A stretch of DNA of 6,548 nucleotides from CAUPWF01 sp964367905 (GTDB lineage: Bacteria; Bacillota; Clostridia; Lachnospirales; Lachnospiraceae), in the NCBI GenBank assembly GCA_964367905.1, contig CAYIZP010000081.1:1-6548 (forward strand), read 5' to 3'. Below are positions 1 to 6,515 of this stretch, one piece after another. The position numbers were made by a program, and so were the translations under genes. The notes beneath the pieces were generated by a model that had not been told where the DNA came from, made no database searches, and worked only from the letters and a program-made list of their open reading frames with translations. Each line of letters starts with the position of its first letter. Positions within the stretch are counted from its first letter, which is position 1.

Positions 1-69
1 GCAGAACTGGAATCCAAGGGGTATGACACCTTTATAACCACAAAAAGTGGGACGCCGGTAGCGAGATAA
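1..69 (+). CDS. C-terminal end of an upstream gene (partial), possibly SPOR-like
   Basis: Frame 1 is open from the window edge to a TAA at 67-69 and encodes 22 residues, AELESKGYDTFITTKSGTPV followed by AR. The pattern of an Ala/Glu-Leu helix, then KGYD and a short strand FITTK, resembles the last helix and strand of SPOR-type peptidoglycan-binding repeats found at the ends of cell-wall amidases and lysozymes. That resemblance is from memory and rests on very few residues. The codons (CTG, GCG, CCG, ACG) are more GC-rich than those of the cas genes, which fits a host housekeeping gene next to an acquired, AT-rich CRISPR locus. Only the stop end is visible, so function is not assigned with confidence. 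Confidence 0.5.
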   Translation, partial: AELESKGYDTFITTKSGTPVAR

Positions 70-94
70 CAATTGATTAACCTTAAATTGTGAG

Positions 95-142
95 TGTCCG
101 CTTTCACTTCGATTGTATTTATACAAGAAGTAAAAGCGGTCA
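95..142. terminator. Long imperfect hairpin after the upstream gene, possible terminator
   Basis: Arms 96-110 and 127-141 pair over 15 positions with two mismatches (T-T and C-A). An inner stem of 113-117 with 122-126 closes a TTTA loop, with a two-base bulge at 111-112. The hairpin lies 26 bases after the stop codon of the upstream gene, where a terminator is expected. However, neither side carries a T-tract, so a standard intrinsic terminator is not proven. An RNA-stabilising 3' stem is an alternative. Confidence 0.45.
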
Positions 143-228
143 TTTCATTCAGGGGAAAGATGCGGAAGTTTTGAATATAACGAAAAAGATACAAAATGTA
201 TAATAATTATCAAAATAATAATATTTAT

Positions 229-257
229 TTGACAAAATTTGACAAAAATACTATAAT
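229..257 (+). promoter_or_regulatory. Consensus sigma-A promoter upstream of the tracrRNA and cas9
   Basis: The -35 box TTGACA (229-234) and the -10 box TATAAT (252-257) are both perfect consensus and are separated by exactly 17 bp. Transcription should start near 264. A second TTGACA at 239-244 comes from a tandem copy of TTTGACAAAA (228-237 and 238-247) and is too close to the -10 to act as its -35. This is the strongest plus-strand promoter I can find before cas9, but a terminator at 291-329 stands in between. It may therefore make a small RNA, drive cas9 by read-through, or both. Confidence 0.85.
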
Positions 258-263
258 GAATTC

Positions 264-329
264 AAATTGAAAAACGAATTGGAAATGTGGATCCAAATTG
301 CTTTATAAGGGGGCAGTTTGGATTTTTTT
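264..329 (+). ncRNA. Candidate small RNA or attenuated leader upstream of cas9
   Basis: A perfect promoter at 229-257 and a strong intrinsic terminator ending at 329 define a predicted transcript of about 66 nt. Its 3' half is the terminator hairpin. Its 5' part is A-rich and can form an alternative stem, TTGGA (279-283) with TCCAA (292-296). That stem uses bases of the terminator's left arm, so the two folds exclude each other, as in attenuators. A seven-codon reading frame (ATG 285, TAA 306-308) overlaps the terminator stem but has a poor ribosome site. I see no similarity to the CRISPR repeat and recognise no RNA family. It is an independent small RNA or a control leader for the cas operon. 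The exact start is inferred. Confidence 0.55.
291..329 (+). terminator. Strong intrinsic terminator before the tracrRNA/cas9 region
   Basis: Bases 291-301 pair with 313-323 in 11 consecutive base pairs, one of them a G-T wobble, around an 11-base loop (302-312). The stem runs into seven T residues at 323-329. It is oriented to stop plus-strand transcripts from the promoter at 229-257, about 220 bases before the cas9 start. Confidence 0.88.
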
Positions 330-361
330 AGAAAGAATGAGTGGTGGAGGAAACTATAAAT

Positions 362-387
362 AAAAAAAGACCTGAAATCAAGTCTTT
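362..387 (-). terminator. Intrinsic terminator of the tracrRNA
   Basis: On the minus strand AAAGACTTG (387-379) pairs with the bases complementary to 374-366, giving nine base pairs including one G-U around an AUUU loop. The run of seven U residues (368-362) begins within the 3' arm. On the plus strand the same stem is not followed by T residues, so termination is directional. Confidence 0.9.
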
Positions 388-452
388 CATTACTCTGCCA
401 ATGCAGGAAATCGGTTTCGGATAAATCCTTATTTGCACTCACCTTGTAAGTT
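362..452 (-). ncRNA. tracrRNA, compact form of about 91 nt
   Basis: This is the trans-activating RNA that pairs with the crRNA repeat and docks it in Cas9. Read on the minus strand, it starts at or near the anti-repeat AACTTACAAGGT (452-441), an exact complement of repeat bases 9-20. A five-base bulge (440-436) follows, then CAAAT (435-431), which pairs with repeat GTTTG. Next come AAGG and a nexus hairpin GGA-TTTA-TCC (428-419), resembling AAGGCTAGTCCG of the S. pyogenes tracrRNA. Three 3' hairpins follow: GAAA/TTTC (418-407), CTGC/GCAG (406-395), and the terminator stem (387-366) with its T-tract. The promoter is at 459-487. It is transcribed divergently from cas9. The start at 452 or 451 is inferred from the -10 box; a longer form from further upstream is possible. 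Confidence 0.93.
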
Positions 453-466
453 GAGAGAAGTGTAAC
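431..466 (+). repeat. Degenerate CRISPR repeat copy (source of the anti-repeat)
   Basis: This 36-base stretch can be aligned with the array repeat along its whole length. It begins ATTTG (repeat GTTTG), contains ACCTTGTAAGTT identically (441-452), continues with a GAGAA block matching repeat GGAGAA, and ends TAAC (repeat AAAAC). The core is shifted by a two-base insertion in the bulge region and a compensating two-base loss after the core. Its complement is the tracrRNA anti-repeat, plus the tracrRNA -10 box. Confidence 0.8.
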
Positions 467-487
467 ACAAATAATCAGACAAGTCAA
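459..487 (-). promoter_or_regulatory. tracrRNA promoter (extended -10)
   Basis: On the minus strand the -35 is TTGACT (487-482, five of six consensus) and the -10 is TACACT (464-459, four of six), with a 17-bp spacer. A TG one base before the -10 (467-466) makes an extended -10 element, which compensates for the weaker hexamer. The predicted start is 452-451, exactly at the first base of the perfect anti-repeat. The -10 falls inside the decayed repeat copy at 431-466. Confidence 0.8.
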
Positions 488-537
488 TAAAAATCAATAA
501 ATTTAATATTATTTTACATTATAAAAACTTTAAGCAT

Positions 538-545
538 AAGGAGGT
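538..545 (+). promoter_or_regulatory. Strong ribosome binding site of cas9
   Basis: AAGGAGGT is fully complementary to the 16S rRNA anti-Shine-Dalgarno and sits six bases before the ATG at 552. It fixes the cas9 start. It is the only strong ribosome site in the operon; the three downstream genes start by overlap. Confidence 0.93.
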
Positions 546-551
546 AGGAAA

Positions 552-3500
552 ATGAAAGAGTATTATTTGGGTCTTGATATGGGAACCGCATCGGTGGGGT
601 GGGCTGTTACAGACACATCGTATAATTTGTTGCGTGCAAAGGGAAAGGATTTATGGGGCGTTCGTCTATTTGAGGAAGCAGAAACAGCTGCTGGAAGAAG
701 AACACATAGGGTGTCACGAAGAAGAAGGCAAAGAGAAGTTGCTCGAATTGGTTTATTGAAGGAGTTCTTCTCAGATGAGATAGGGAAAATTGATGCTAAT
801 TTTTTCGAGCGACTAGAAGAGAGTAAGTACCATAGAGAAGATAAAAAAATAGAGTCTAAGTATGCAATATTTGCGGATAAAGAATATTCAGATGCAGAGT
901 ATTTCAAGCAATATCCTACAATATTTCATCTTAGAAAAGAATTGATTGAATCGAATCAAAAACATGATGTTAGATTAGTATATCTAGCTTTGTTAAATAT
1001 GTTCAAGAGACGCGGACATTTTTTAAATAAAAACTTAGATGCAACAGAAGAAAATAAAGAACTACCAAAGTTGTTTGAAGAGATGACGATAATGTATTCT
1101 GAAATAGTTGGAAATAATATCCATGTAAATGTAGAGATGGATAAGATAGAAGAGTTGTTGAGCAAGAAAGATATTTCTAAGACGAAAAAAGCAGAAGAAA
1201 TTGCAAATGTATTAGGAATTAGTAGGTCTAAGCAAAAAAGCGAGTATGAAGTAATTAAGGCAATTGTGGGTCTGACATTTAGTCTATATACATTGCTTCA
1301 AGATACATCACTAGAAGAACACAAAAAACAAAGTTTGAATTTTAGTGAAAGTAGTTATGAAGAAAAGGTAGTCGAGGCTCAAGCGTTAGTGAGCGAGAAT
1401 GCAATGGATTTTATTAGTGTTTTAAAACAAATCCATGACTACGGGCTACTTTCTAGTGTGATGAAAGGATATAATTATTTATCACAAGCAAGAGTTGAAT
1501 TGTACGAGAAACACAAATATGATTTACAGCTATTAAAAAGGGTGATTAAAACACACTGTCCAGAAGAATATGACAATATGTTCAGATTAGATACATCTAG
1601 TTCGTACAGTGCATATGTAGGCAGTACAAATTCTGGCAAAAAAATAAGAAGAAGCATGAGTGAGGGAAAGAGAGATGACCTGTACAAGTCACTGAAAAAG
1701 CATTTGAGTAAAATGCCAGCAGAGGATGAAGATGTAATCTATTTAATTAATGAAATTAATACGGAAAATTTATTGCCGAAACAATTAACAAGTAGCAATG
1801 GAGTGATACCTAACCAGGTTCATTATAAAGAAATAGAAGCGATTCTAAAAAATGCGGAACAATACCACGATTTTTTAAAACAACAGGATGAAACAGGTCT
1901 TTCAATAACAGAAAAAATATTACAAATATACAAATTTCAAATACCATATTATATTGGTCCTTTGAGTGATCAGCATAAGGATAATGGTGGAAATGCTTGG
2001 TTGGTAAAAAAAGAAAATGGACCAATTTACCCATGGAATTTTTCACAGAAGATAGATGAGAGAGAATCAGCAGAACTATTTATTATGAAGATGGTTAAAC
2101 ATTGCAGTTATCTTTCAGAAGAAAAGGCCTTGCCGAAAAATTCATTGTTTTATGAAAAATTCATGGTTTTAAATGAATTGAACAATCTAAGAATTAGAGG
2201 AGAAAAACCTTCGGTTGAGTTAAAGCAAGCGATTTATAAGGATTTGTTTGAGCAAGGGAAAAAGGTCAAGCAAAAACAATTACAAAAATATTTGTGTGGT
2301 CAAGGGATACTTGCAGAGGATGAATTAGATGCAATTTCAGGAATTGATGGAGACTTCAAAGCCTCTCTTTCTTCTTGGGGGAAATTCCTACCGATATTTG
2401 CTGAGGAACTGCATAAGGATCATGTGCAGGCTGTTGTAGAGGAGATTATTTATTGGGGAACTATATATGGGGAAGATAAGCGTTTTCTAAAAGAGCGGAT
2501 TACTGGGAAATATGGAGATGAGTTGACAAAAGAGCAGATTGATAGAATTACCGGTTATAAGTTCAAAGATTGGGGGAGACTTTCTAAAAGCTTTTTAGAA
2601 TTAGGTGGGTCTAACAAAATTGATGGAGAAATTTTATCAATTATACAGAAGATGTGGCATACAAATTGTAATTTAATGGAACTACTTTCGGAAGAATATA
2701 CTTATGTGGACGAGCTTCGAGACAAATGTATTCGTTTGGAAAAAACATTGCAAGAGTTTGAGTATGACGACTTGGATGACATGTATCTATCAGCACCAGT
2801 TAAGAGAATGGTTTGGCAGACAATACTTGTGCTCAATGATATTGAAAAAGTGCTGGGAGGAGGACCTAAGAAAATATTTGTTGAGATGACAAGAAGTGAT
2901 GGAGAAAAGAATAGAAGAACTCAGTCTAGAAAAGCAAAATTTATGGAATTGTACAAGGGATGCAAGGAAGATGGAAGACAATGGAGCAAGGAGATAGATG
3001 CAAAAACAGAAGCAGAATTTAGAAGTAAAAAGCTCTTCTTGTATTATACACAAAAAGGTTGTTGTATGTATAGTGGGAATCCTATCGATTTAAATGATTT
3101 GTTTAAAGACAACTTATATGACATAGACCATATTTATCCAAGACATTTTGTGAAGGATGATAGTATTATCAATAATCTAGTGCTTGTAGAAAAGAATCTC
3201 AACGCACATAAGAGTGATACTTATCCCCTAGAAGATGATATTTATAAAAAACAGAAGAATTTCTGGCGTTCATTACTGACCCAGGATTATAAAGATAATT
3301 TTATAACAAGAGAGAAGTATAATCGTTTGATAAATAGGAATCCTTTCTCTGACGAGGAGTTGGCAGGATTTATTAATAGACAAATTGTTGAGACTGGGCA
3401 GGGAACAAAGACAATCACAAATATTCTAAATATGTTATATCAAGGCAGTAGAGTGGTATATGTAAAAGCGGGAAATGTATCGGAATTTAGGAGAGAAAAA

Positions 3501-4604
3501 TATTTAAAGTGTAGAAGTGTGAATGATTTTCATCATGCGCAAGATGCGTATCTCAATATTGTGGTAGGTAATGTTTATGATGTGAAATTTACAAAAAGTC
3601 CTATTAATTTTATTAAAAACTATCGGAAAGACAAGGACAAGAATAAATATAGTCTAAATAGAATGTTTGATTTTACTGTTACAAATAATGGAGAAGTAGC
3701 ATGGATAGCAGATAAAAGAGAACAATCCTCAAGAAATATCGTGGACAAGGTAATGAGAAAAAACTCACCATTAATCACAAAGATGACATTGATGGGACAT
3801 GGTGGGTTGGCAGACCAAACTCTATATAGTGCCAAAAAAGCAAAAGAAACAGGGTATATTCCGTTGAAATCAAGTGATGAGAGAATGGGAGATGTTACTA
3901 AGTATGGTGGATTTAGTGGTGCTGCAACAGCGTTTTTTACACTTGTAGAACATACACAAAAAGAAAAGAGAGTCAGAAGTCTAGAAGCGATACCGTTATA
4001 CCTACTAAGGTTCACCGATAATTTGGAGTGCAAGATGCTAGAGTTTTGTGAAAAAAATCTTGGATTGAATAATCCTAGTATACATATGAGTAGAATTCCA
4101 ATACAATCATTGATAAAAAGAAATGGATATTGCGCAAGAATTGCGGGAAAATCAAATAAGCAAATTATAGTGCATAATGCAAGTCCACTTTGTGTAAGAC
4201 ATGAATGGGCTCAATATGTAAAAAAAGTAGAAAGTAGTGTGGAAAAGCAAAGGGTATTAAAAGAGATAACCCGAGAGAATAATATTTTGATATATAAGAT
4301 ATTTTTGCAAAAACATATGGAAGGTTTGTATCAAATGAGACCAAATCCTGTTGGTATTAAATTAGAAGAAGGCATGGGGAGGTTTACTGAATTAACCGAA
4401 TTGGAGCAATGTAGAGTGATTATGCAGATAGTACAACTAAGTGCATTGAATAATCTGGGTGCAGATTTATCTGAAATTGGACAAGCAAAAAAAACAGGGG
4501 TAATGCTTATAAACAAAGTAATATCAAATGAAAGTGAATTTAACTTGATTTGTCAATCTCCAAGTGGATTATATCAAAGAGAGATTGATCTGCTTACAGT
4601 ATGA
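552..4604 (+). CDS. cas9: Type II-A CRISPR effector nuclease Cas9, 1350 aa
   Basis: This is the RNA-guided DNA endonuclease of the system, which also takes part in choosing new spacers. Domains in order: RuvC-I with LGLDMGTASVGWAV (catalytic D9); arginine-rich bridge helix (about 46-74, RRTHRVSRRRRQR); a large recognition lobe (about 75-760); RuvC-II with KKIFVEMTR (E778); HNH with YDIDHIYPRHF (D859, H860) and NAHKSD (N884, less likely N882); RuvC-III with HHAQDAYLN (H995, D998); and a PAM-interacting C-terminal domain from about YGGF (1118) to SPSGLYQREIDL (1336-1347). All nuclease residues are present. The length is close to the 1368 residues of S. pyogenes Cas9, with a PAM domain about 30 residues shorter and no RKR motif before the final GLY-IDL block, so NGG recognition is not expected. 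The start is set by AAGGAGGT. The stop overlaps cas1 by four bases (ATGA). Confidence 0.98.
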   Translation: MKEYYLGLDMGTASVGWAVTDTSYNLLRAKGKDLWGVRLFEEAETAAGRRTHRVSRRRRQREVARIGLLKEFFSDEIGKIDANFFERLEESKYHREDKKIESKYAIFADKEYSDAEYFKQYPTIFHLRKELIESNQKHDVRLVYLALLNMFKRRGHFLNKNLDATEENKELPKLFEEMTIMYSEIVGNNIHVNVEMDKIEELLSKKDISKTKKAEEIANVLGISRSKQKSEYEVIKAIVGLTFSLYTLLQDTSLEEHKKQSLNFSESSYEEKVVEAQALVSENAMDFISVLKQIHDYGLLSSVMKGYNYLSQARVELYEKHKYDLQLLKRVIKTHCPEEYDNMFRLDTSSSYSAYVGSTNSGKKIRRSMSEGKRDDLYKSLKKHLSKMPAEDEDVIYLINEINTENLLPKQLTSSNGVIPNQVHYKEIEAILKNAEQYHDFLKQQDETGLSITEKILQIYKFQIPYYIGPLSDQHKDNGGNAWLVKKENGPIYPWNFSQKIDERESAELFIMKMVKHCSYLSEEKALPKNSLFYEKFMVLNELNNLRIRGEKPSVELKQAIYKDLFEQGKKVKQKQLQKYLCGQGILAEDELDAISGIDGDFKASLSSWGKFLPIFAEELHKDHVQAVVEEIIYWGTIYGEDKRFLKERITGKYGDELTKEQIDRITGYKFKDWGRLSKSFLELGGSNKIDGEILSIIQKMWHTNCNLMELLSEEYTYVDELRDKCIRLEKTLQEFEYDDLDDMYLSAPVKRMVWQTILVLNDIEKVLGGGPKKIFVEMTRSDGEKNRRTQSRKAKFMELYKGCKEDGRQWSKEIDAKTEAEFRSKKLFLYYTQKGCCMYSGNPIDLNDLFKDNLYDIDHIYPRHFVKDDSIINNLVLVEKNLNAHKSDTYPLEDDIYKKQKNFWRSLLTQDYKDNFITREKYNRLINRNPFSDEELAGFINRQIVETGQGTKTITNILNMLYQGSRVVYVKAGNVSEFRREKYLKCRSVNDFHHAQDAYLNIVVGNVYDVKFTKSPINFIKNYRKDKDKNKYSLNRMFDFTVTNNGEVAWIADKREQSSRNIVDKVMRKNSPLITKMTLMGHGGLADQTLYSAKKAKETGYIPLKSSDERMGDVTKYGGFSGAATAFFTLVEHTQKEKRVRSLEAIPLYLLRFTDNLECKMLEFCEKNLGLNNPSIHMSRIPIQSLIKRNGYCARIAGKSNKQIIVHNASPLCVRHEWAQYVKKVESSVEKQRVLKEITRENNILIYKIFLQKHMEGLYQMRPNPVGIKLEEGMGRFTELTELEQCRVIMQIVQLSALNNLGADLSEIGQAKKTGVMLINKVISNESEFNLICQSPSGLYQREIDLLTV

Positions 4605-5473
4605 GTTGGCGAACGGTTGTAGTGTCAAAGAGTGCAAAGTTGGATTATCAATTGGGATTTCTGGTAGTACGACAAGACACTACAACTAAAATACATATTG
4701 GAGAAATAGGTGTTTTGATGATCGAATCTACAGCAGTATCACTTACGGCATACTTACTCAGTGAACTTATAAAGAAGAAGGTTAAAGTCATATTTTGTGA
4801 TGAGAAACGTAATCCGTCCTCAGAATTGACATCATATTATGGCAGTCATGATACGAGCTTGAAGGTAAAGAATCAGATTGAATGGTCAGTAGAACATAAA
4901 TCTATTATTTGGACAGAAATTATAGGAGAAAAAATACGCAAGCAGTCCGAATGTTTGCAACTCTTTCATAAACCAGAGTCTCAAATGTTATTAGGTTATG
5001 TCCAAGAAATTGAAATAGGAGATATAACGAATAGAGAGGGGCATGCAGCAAAAGTTTATTTTAATGCCCTTTTCGGAAAAGACTTTACCAGAACATCTGA
5101 AAATAGTATTAATGCTGCGTTGAATTATGGATATGGAATTATTTTATCAGTGTTTAATCGCGAAATTGTAGCCAGTGGTTATATTACTCAATTAGGCATT
5201 TTTCATGGTAATAGATTTAATCCATATAATCTTGGGTCGGATTTGATGGAAGTGTTTAGACCGCTTGTTGATAGGCATGTTTATAGATTGAATCCAGTAG
5301 AGTTTGAATCAGAAGAAAAGCGATATATTTTACAACTACTAGAACAGGAGATAATTATTGACGGTAGAAAGGAAATCGTTATGAATGCTATCAAGATATA
5401 TTGTAGAAGTATTTTTGATGCATTGAACGAAAAAGATTCGTCACTGATTAAATTTTATAGAAATGAGTTATAG
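4601..5473 (+). CDS. cas1: CRISPR adaptation integrase Cas1, 290 aa
   Basis: Cas1 forms a hexamer with Cas2 (two Cas1 dimers bridged by a Cas2 dimer) and inserts new spacers at the leader-repeat junction. An N-terminal beta domain (SWRTVVVSKSAKLDY...) is followed by the helical catalytic domain. The metal-binding active site can be read directly: E146 in REGHAAKVYF, H202 in IFHGNRFNPYN, and E217 in SDLMEVFRP. Length and motifs fit type II-A Cas1. The ATG overlaps the cas9 stop as ATGA and has no good Shine-Dalgarno sequence, which points to translational coupling with cas9. The reading frame is intact, with no sign of decay. Confidence 0.98.
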   Translation: MSWRTVVVSKSAKLDYQLGFLVVRQDTTTKIHIGEIGVLMIESTAVSLTAYLLSELIKKKVKVIFCDEKRNPSSELTSYYGSHDTSLKVKNQIEWSVEHKSIIWTEIIGEKIRKQSECLQLFHKPESQMLLGYVQEIEIGDITNREGHAAKVYFNALFGKDFTRTSENSINAALNYGYGIILSVFNREIVASGYITQLGIFHGNRFNPYNLGSDLMEVFRPLVDRHVYRLNPVEFESEEKRYILQLLEQEIIIDGRKEIVMNAIKIYCRSIFDALNEKDSSLIKFYRNEL

Positions 5474-5783
5474 ATATATGAGAATAATTGTGATGTTTGA
5501 TTTGCCTGTATATACAGATGTGGAACGAAGAAATTATAGGAAGTTTCGTAAGTTTTTAATCAAAGGTGGGTTCCTTATGCTACAGGAATCGATATATTGT
5601 AAGCTGGCACAAAATTCTACAGCAGCTGAAGCGCTTATTGGAAATGTTAAGAAAAATGCACCTGATGACGGGCTAGTTCAAGTGCTAAAGATTACTGAAA
5701 AGCAATATTCAAAAATGGAGTATATTGTAGGGAGGTCAAAAAATGATGTATTGGACACTGATGAAAGGTTGGTAATCTTATGA
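5463..5783 (+). CDS. cas2: CRISPR adaptation protein Cas2, 106 aa
   Basis: Cas2 is the structural dimer that holds two Cas1 dimers and the pre-spacer DNA. The N-terminus MSYRYMRIIVMFDLP closely matches the type II-A pattern MSYRYMRMILMFDMP, which supports the start at 5463 rather than the later ATG at 5478. The conserved aspartate is D13. A ferredoxin-like body follows (YRKFRKFLIKGGF, 25-37), ending in DERLVIL (100-106), the usual C-terminal strand. The gene overlaps the end of cas1 by 11 bases, has no clear Shine-Dalgarno sequence, and shares an ATGA with csn2. It is slightly shorter than the 113-residue S. pyogenes protein, lacking only the tail after the last strand. Confidence 0.97.
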   Translation: MSYRYMRIIVMFDLPVYTDVERRNYRKFRKFLIKGGFLMLQESIYCKLAQNSTAAEALIGNVKKNAPDDGLVQVLKITEKQYSKMEYIVGRSKNDVLDTDERLVIL

Positions 5784-6454
5784 AATTAGTTAACACAACA
5801 TATGATCTAACTATAGAATTAGAAGAAGAGACAGTTCAGGTATTAATCATAGAAAATCCTAAGATTTTATCAGCTATGTTACAAGAATTACATCAGCAAA
5901 TATATGGAGGAGATGGGAATTATGTTTTGTCTAATAATGATAAAATAATAAAAATTGCAAAAAAAACATCTTTGATACTTGAACCACTAAGTATTACATG
6001 TGGTGATAAAAAAATAATTAGCAAGATATACGACGAATTGAGCATGTGTGTTGAAGATCAATTATTAGAAGATAAAGTTAAAATAAATCAAGAGGTTATT
6101 TCGTATATTGACAATGTAATTCGACAAGTGCCTTATCCGCTAGAATATAATTTGGAAATTGAAACAGAGTCCTTATTAAAATTAGTAGGCGTTCGCATGG
6201 AAGTCAATGAAACAGATTTATGTGAAAAAGTGGCTGAGTATATTAAGGTTATGTCAGCGGTGTGTAAATGTGAGTTGATTATTTTCTTGAATCTTAAAAT
6301 GTATTTTACAAAAGAAGAGTTGGAATTATTGTATAAACAAGCAATTTATAGTAATATAAAGTTAATATTAATCGAGAATTTGGAACGAGAGCAATTGTCA
6401 GGTGAAAAAATTCAGATACTCGATTATGATAAATGTTGGATTTCTCTTACATAA
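5780..6454 (+). CDS. csn2: Type II-A adaptation protein Csn2, 224 aa
   Basis: Csn2 is a ring-shaped tetramer that slides on double-stranded DNA ends and is needed for spacer acquisition in type II-A systems. Its presence fixes the subtype as II-A. The length matches the short canonical Csn2 (about 220 residues). Matching blocks compared with S. pyogenes Csn2, recalled from memory, are SLLKLVGVRME (131-141), LIIFLN (166-171), FTKEEL (176-181), IKLILIEN (193-200) and ILDYDKCWI (213-221). Csn2 is a degraded P-loop-like protein, and no Walker motif is visible, as expected. The ATG overlaps the cas2 stop by four bases. No terminator follows; the leader and the array start 58 bases later. Confidence 0.95.
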   Translation: MKLVNTTYDLTIELEEETVQVLIIENPKILSAMLQELHQQIYGGDGNYVLSNNDKIIKIAKKTSLILEPLSITCGDKKIISKIYDELSMCVEDQLLEDKVKINQEVISYIDNVIRQVPYPLEYNLEIETESLLKLVGVRMEVNETDLCEKVAEYIKVMSAVCKCELIIFLNLKMYFTKEELELLYKQAIYSNIKLILIENLEREQLSGEKIQILDYDKCWISLT

Positions 6455-6512
6455 ATGACTTAGATATGTACCAACATATATAGGTTCGGTGATAACCTCA
6501 AAACAATTTGAG
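6455..6512 (+). promoter_or_regulatory. CRISPR leader (58 bp)
   Basis: This is the AT-rich non-coding stretch between the csn2 stop and the first repeat, on the side where type II-A arrays receive new spacers. It ends in ATTTGAG directly at the repeat and contains two competing hairpins. A weak promoter could lie inside (ATGACT at 6455-6460, TATATA at 6477-6482, 16-bp spacer, four of six consensus each), with a start near 6489 just before the array. That promoter call is tentative; read-through from the cas operon could also supply the array transcript. Confidence 0.85.
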
Positions 6513-6515
6513 GTT
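6494..6515. repeat. Perfect inverted repeat across the leader-repeat junction
   Basis: AACCTCAAA (6494-6502) and TTTGAGGTT (6507-6515) are exact complements of nine bases around the loop ACAA. The right arm includes most of the leader-anchoring sequence and the first three bases of the repeat. The left arm can instead pair with AGGTT at 6482-6486. Confidence 0.85.
6506..6512 (+). promoter_or_regulatory. Leader-anchoring sequence ATTTGAG
   Basis: ATTTGAG abuts the first repeat. It is the reported 3' leader end for one group of type II-A systems (Streptococcus thermophilus CRISPR1 type), where it directs Cas1-Cas2 to insert spacers at the first repeat. It also nearly duplicates the first seven repeat bases, GTTTGAG. 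Confidence 0.8.

Noticed and set aside
199..204. TATAAT as a possible extra -10 box.
   Set aside because: No acceptable -35 sits at 15-19 bp on the plus strand, and the region is simply AT-rich.
337..363. Short plus-strand frame MSGGGNYK.
   Set aside because: It has only eight codons and no Shine-Dalgarno sequence, and it lies just after a terminator and overlaps the tracrRNA end.
251..487. Minus-strand open frame of 78 codons across the control region.
   Set aside because: It crosses the promoter, terminator and tracrRNA, has no ribosome site, and its composition looks like translated AT-rich non-coding DNA.
526..544. AACTTTAAGCATAAGGAGG before cas9 partly resembles the anti-repeat core AACTTACAAGG and might belong to a long tracrRNA that folds back as a natural single guide.
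   Set aside because: The match is broken by a seven-base stretch, and the AAGGAGG part is explained by the cas9 ribosome binding site. No clear minus-strand promoter lies upstream of it; TATAAT at 523-518 lacks a -35.
3620..4033. Minus-strand open frame of 137 codons inside cas9.
   Set aside because: It is a shadow of the cas9 reading frame, with no ribosome site or recognisable protein features.
5478..5783. Alternative cas2 start at the second ATG (MRIIVMFDLP).
   Set aside because: The upstream residues MSYRY are conserved in type II-A Cas2, and neither ATG has a better ribosome site.
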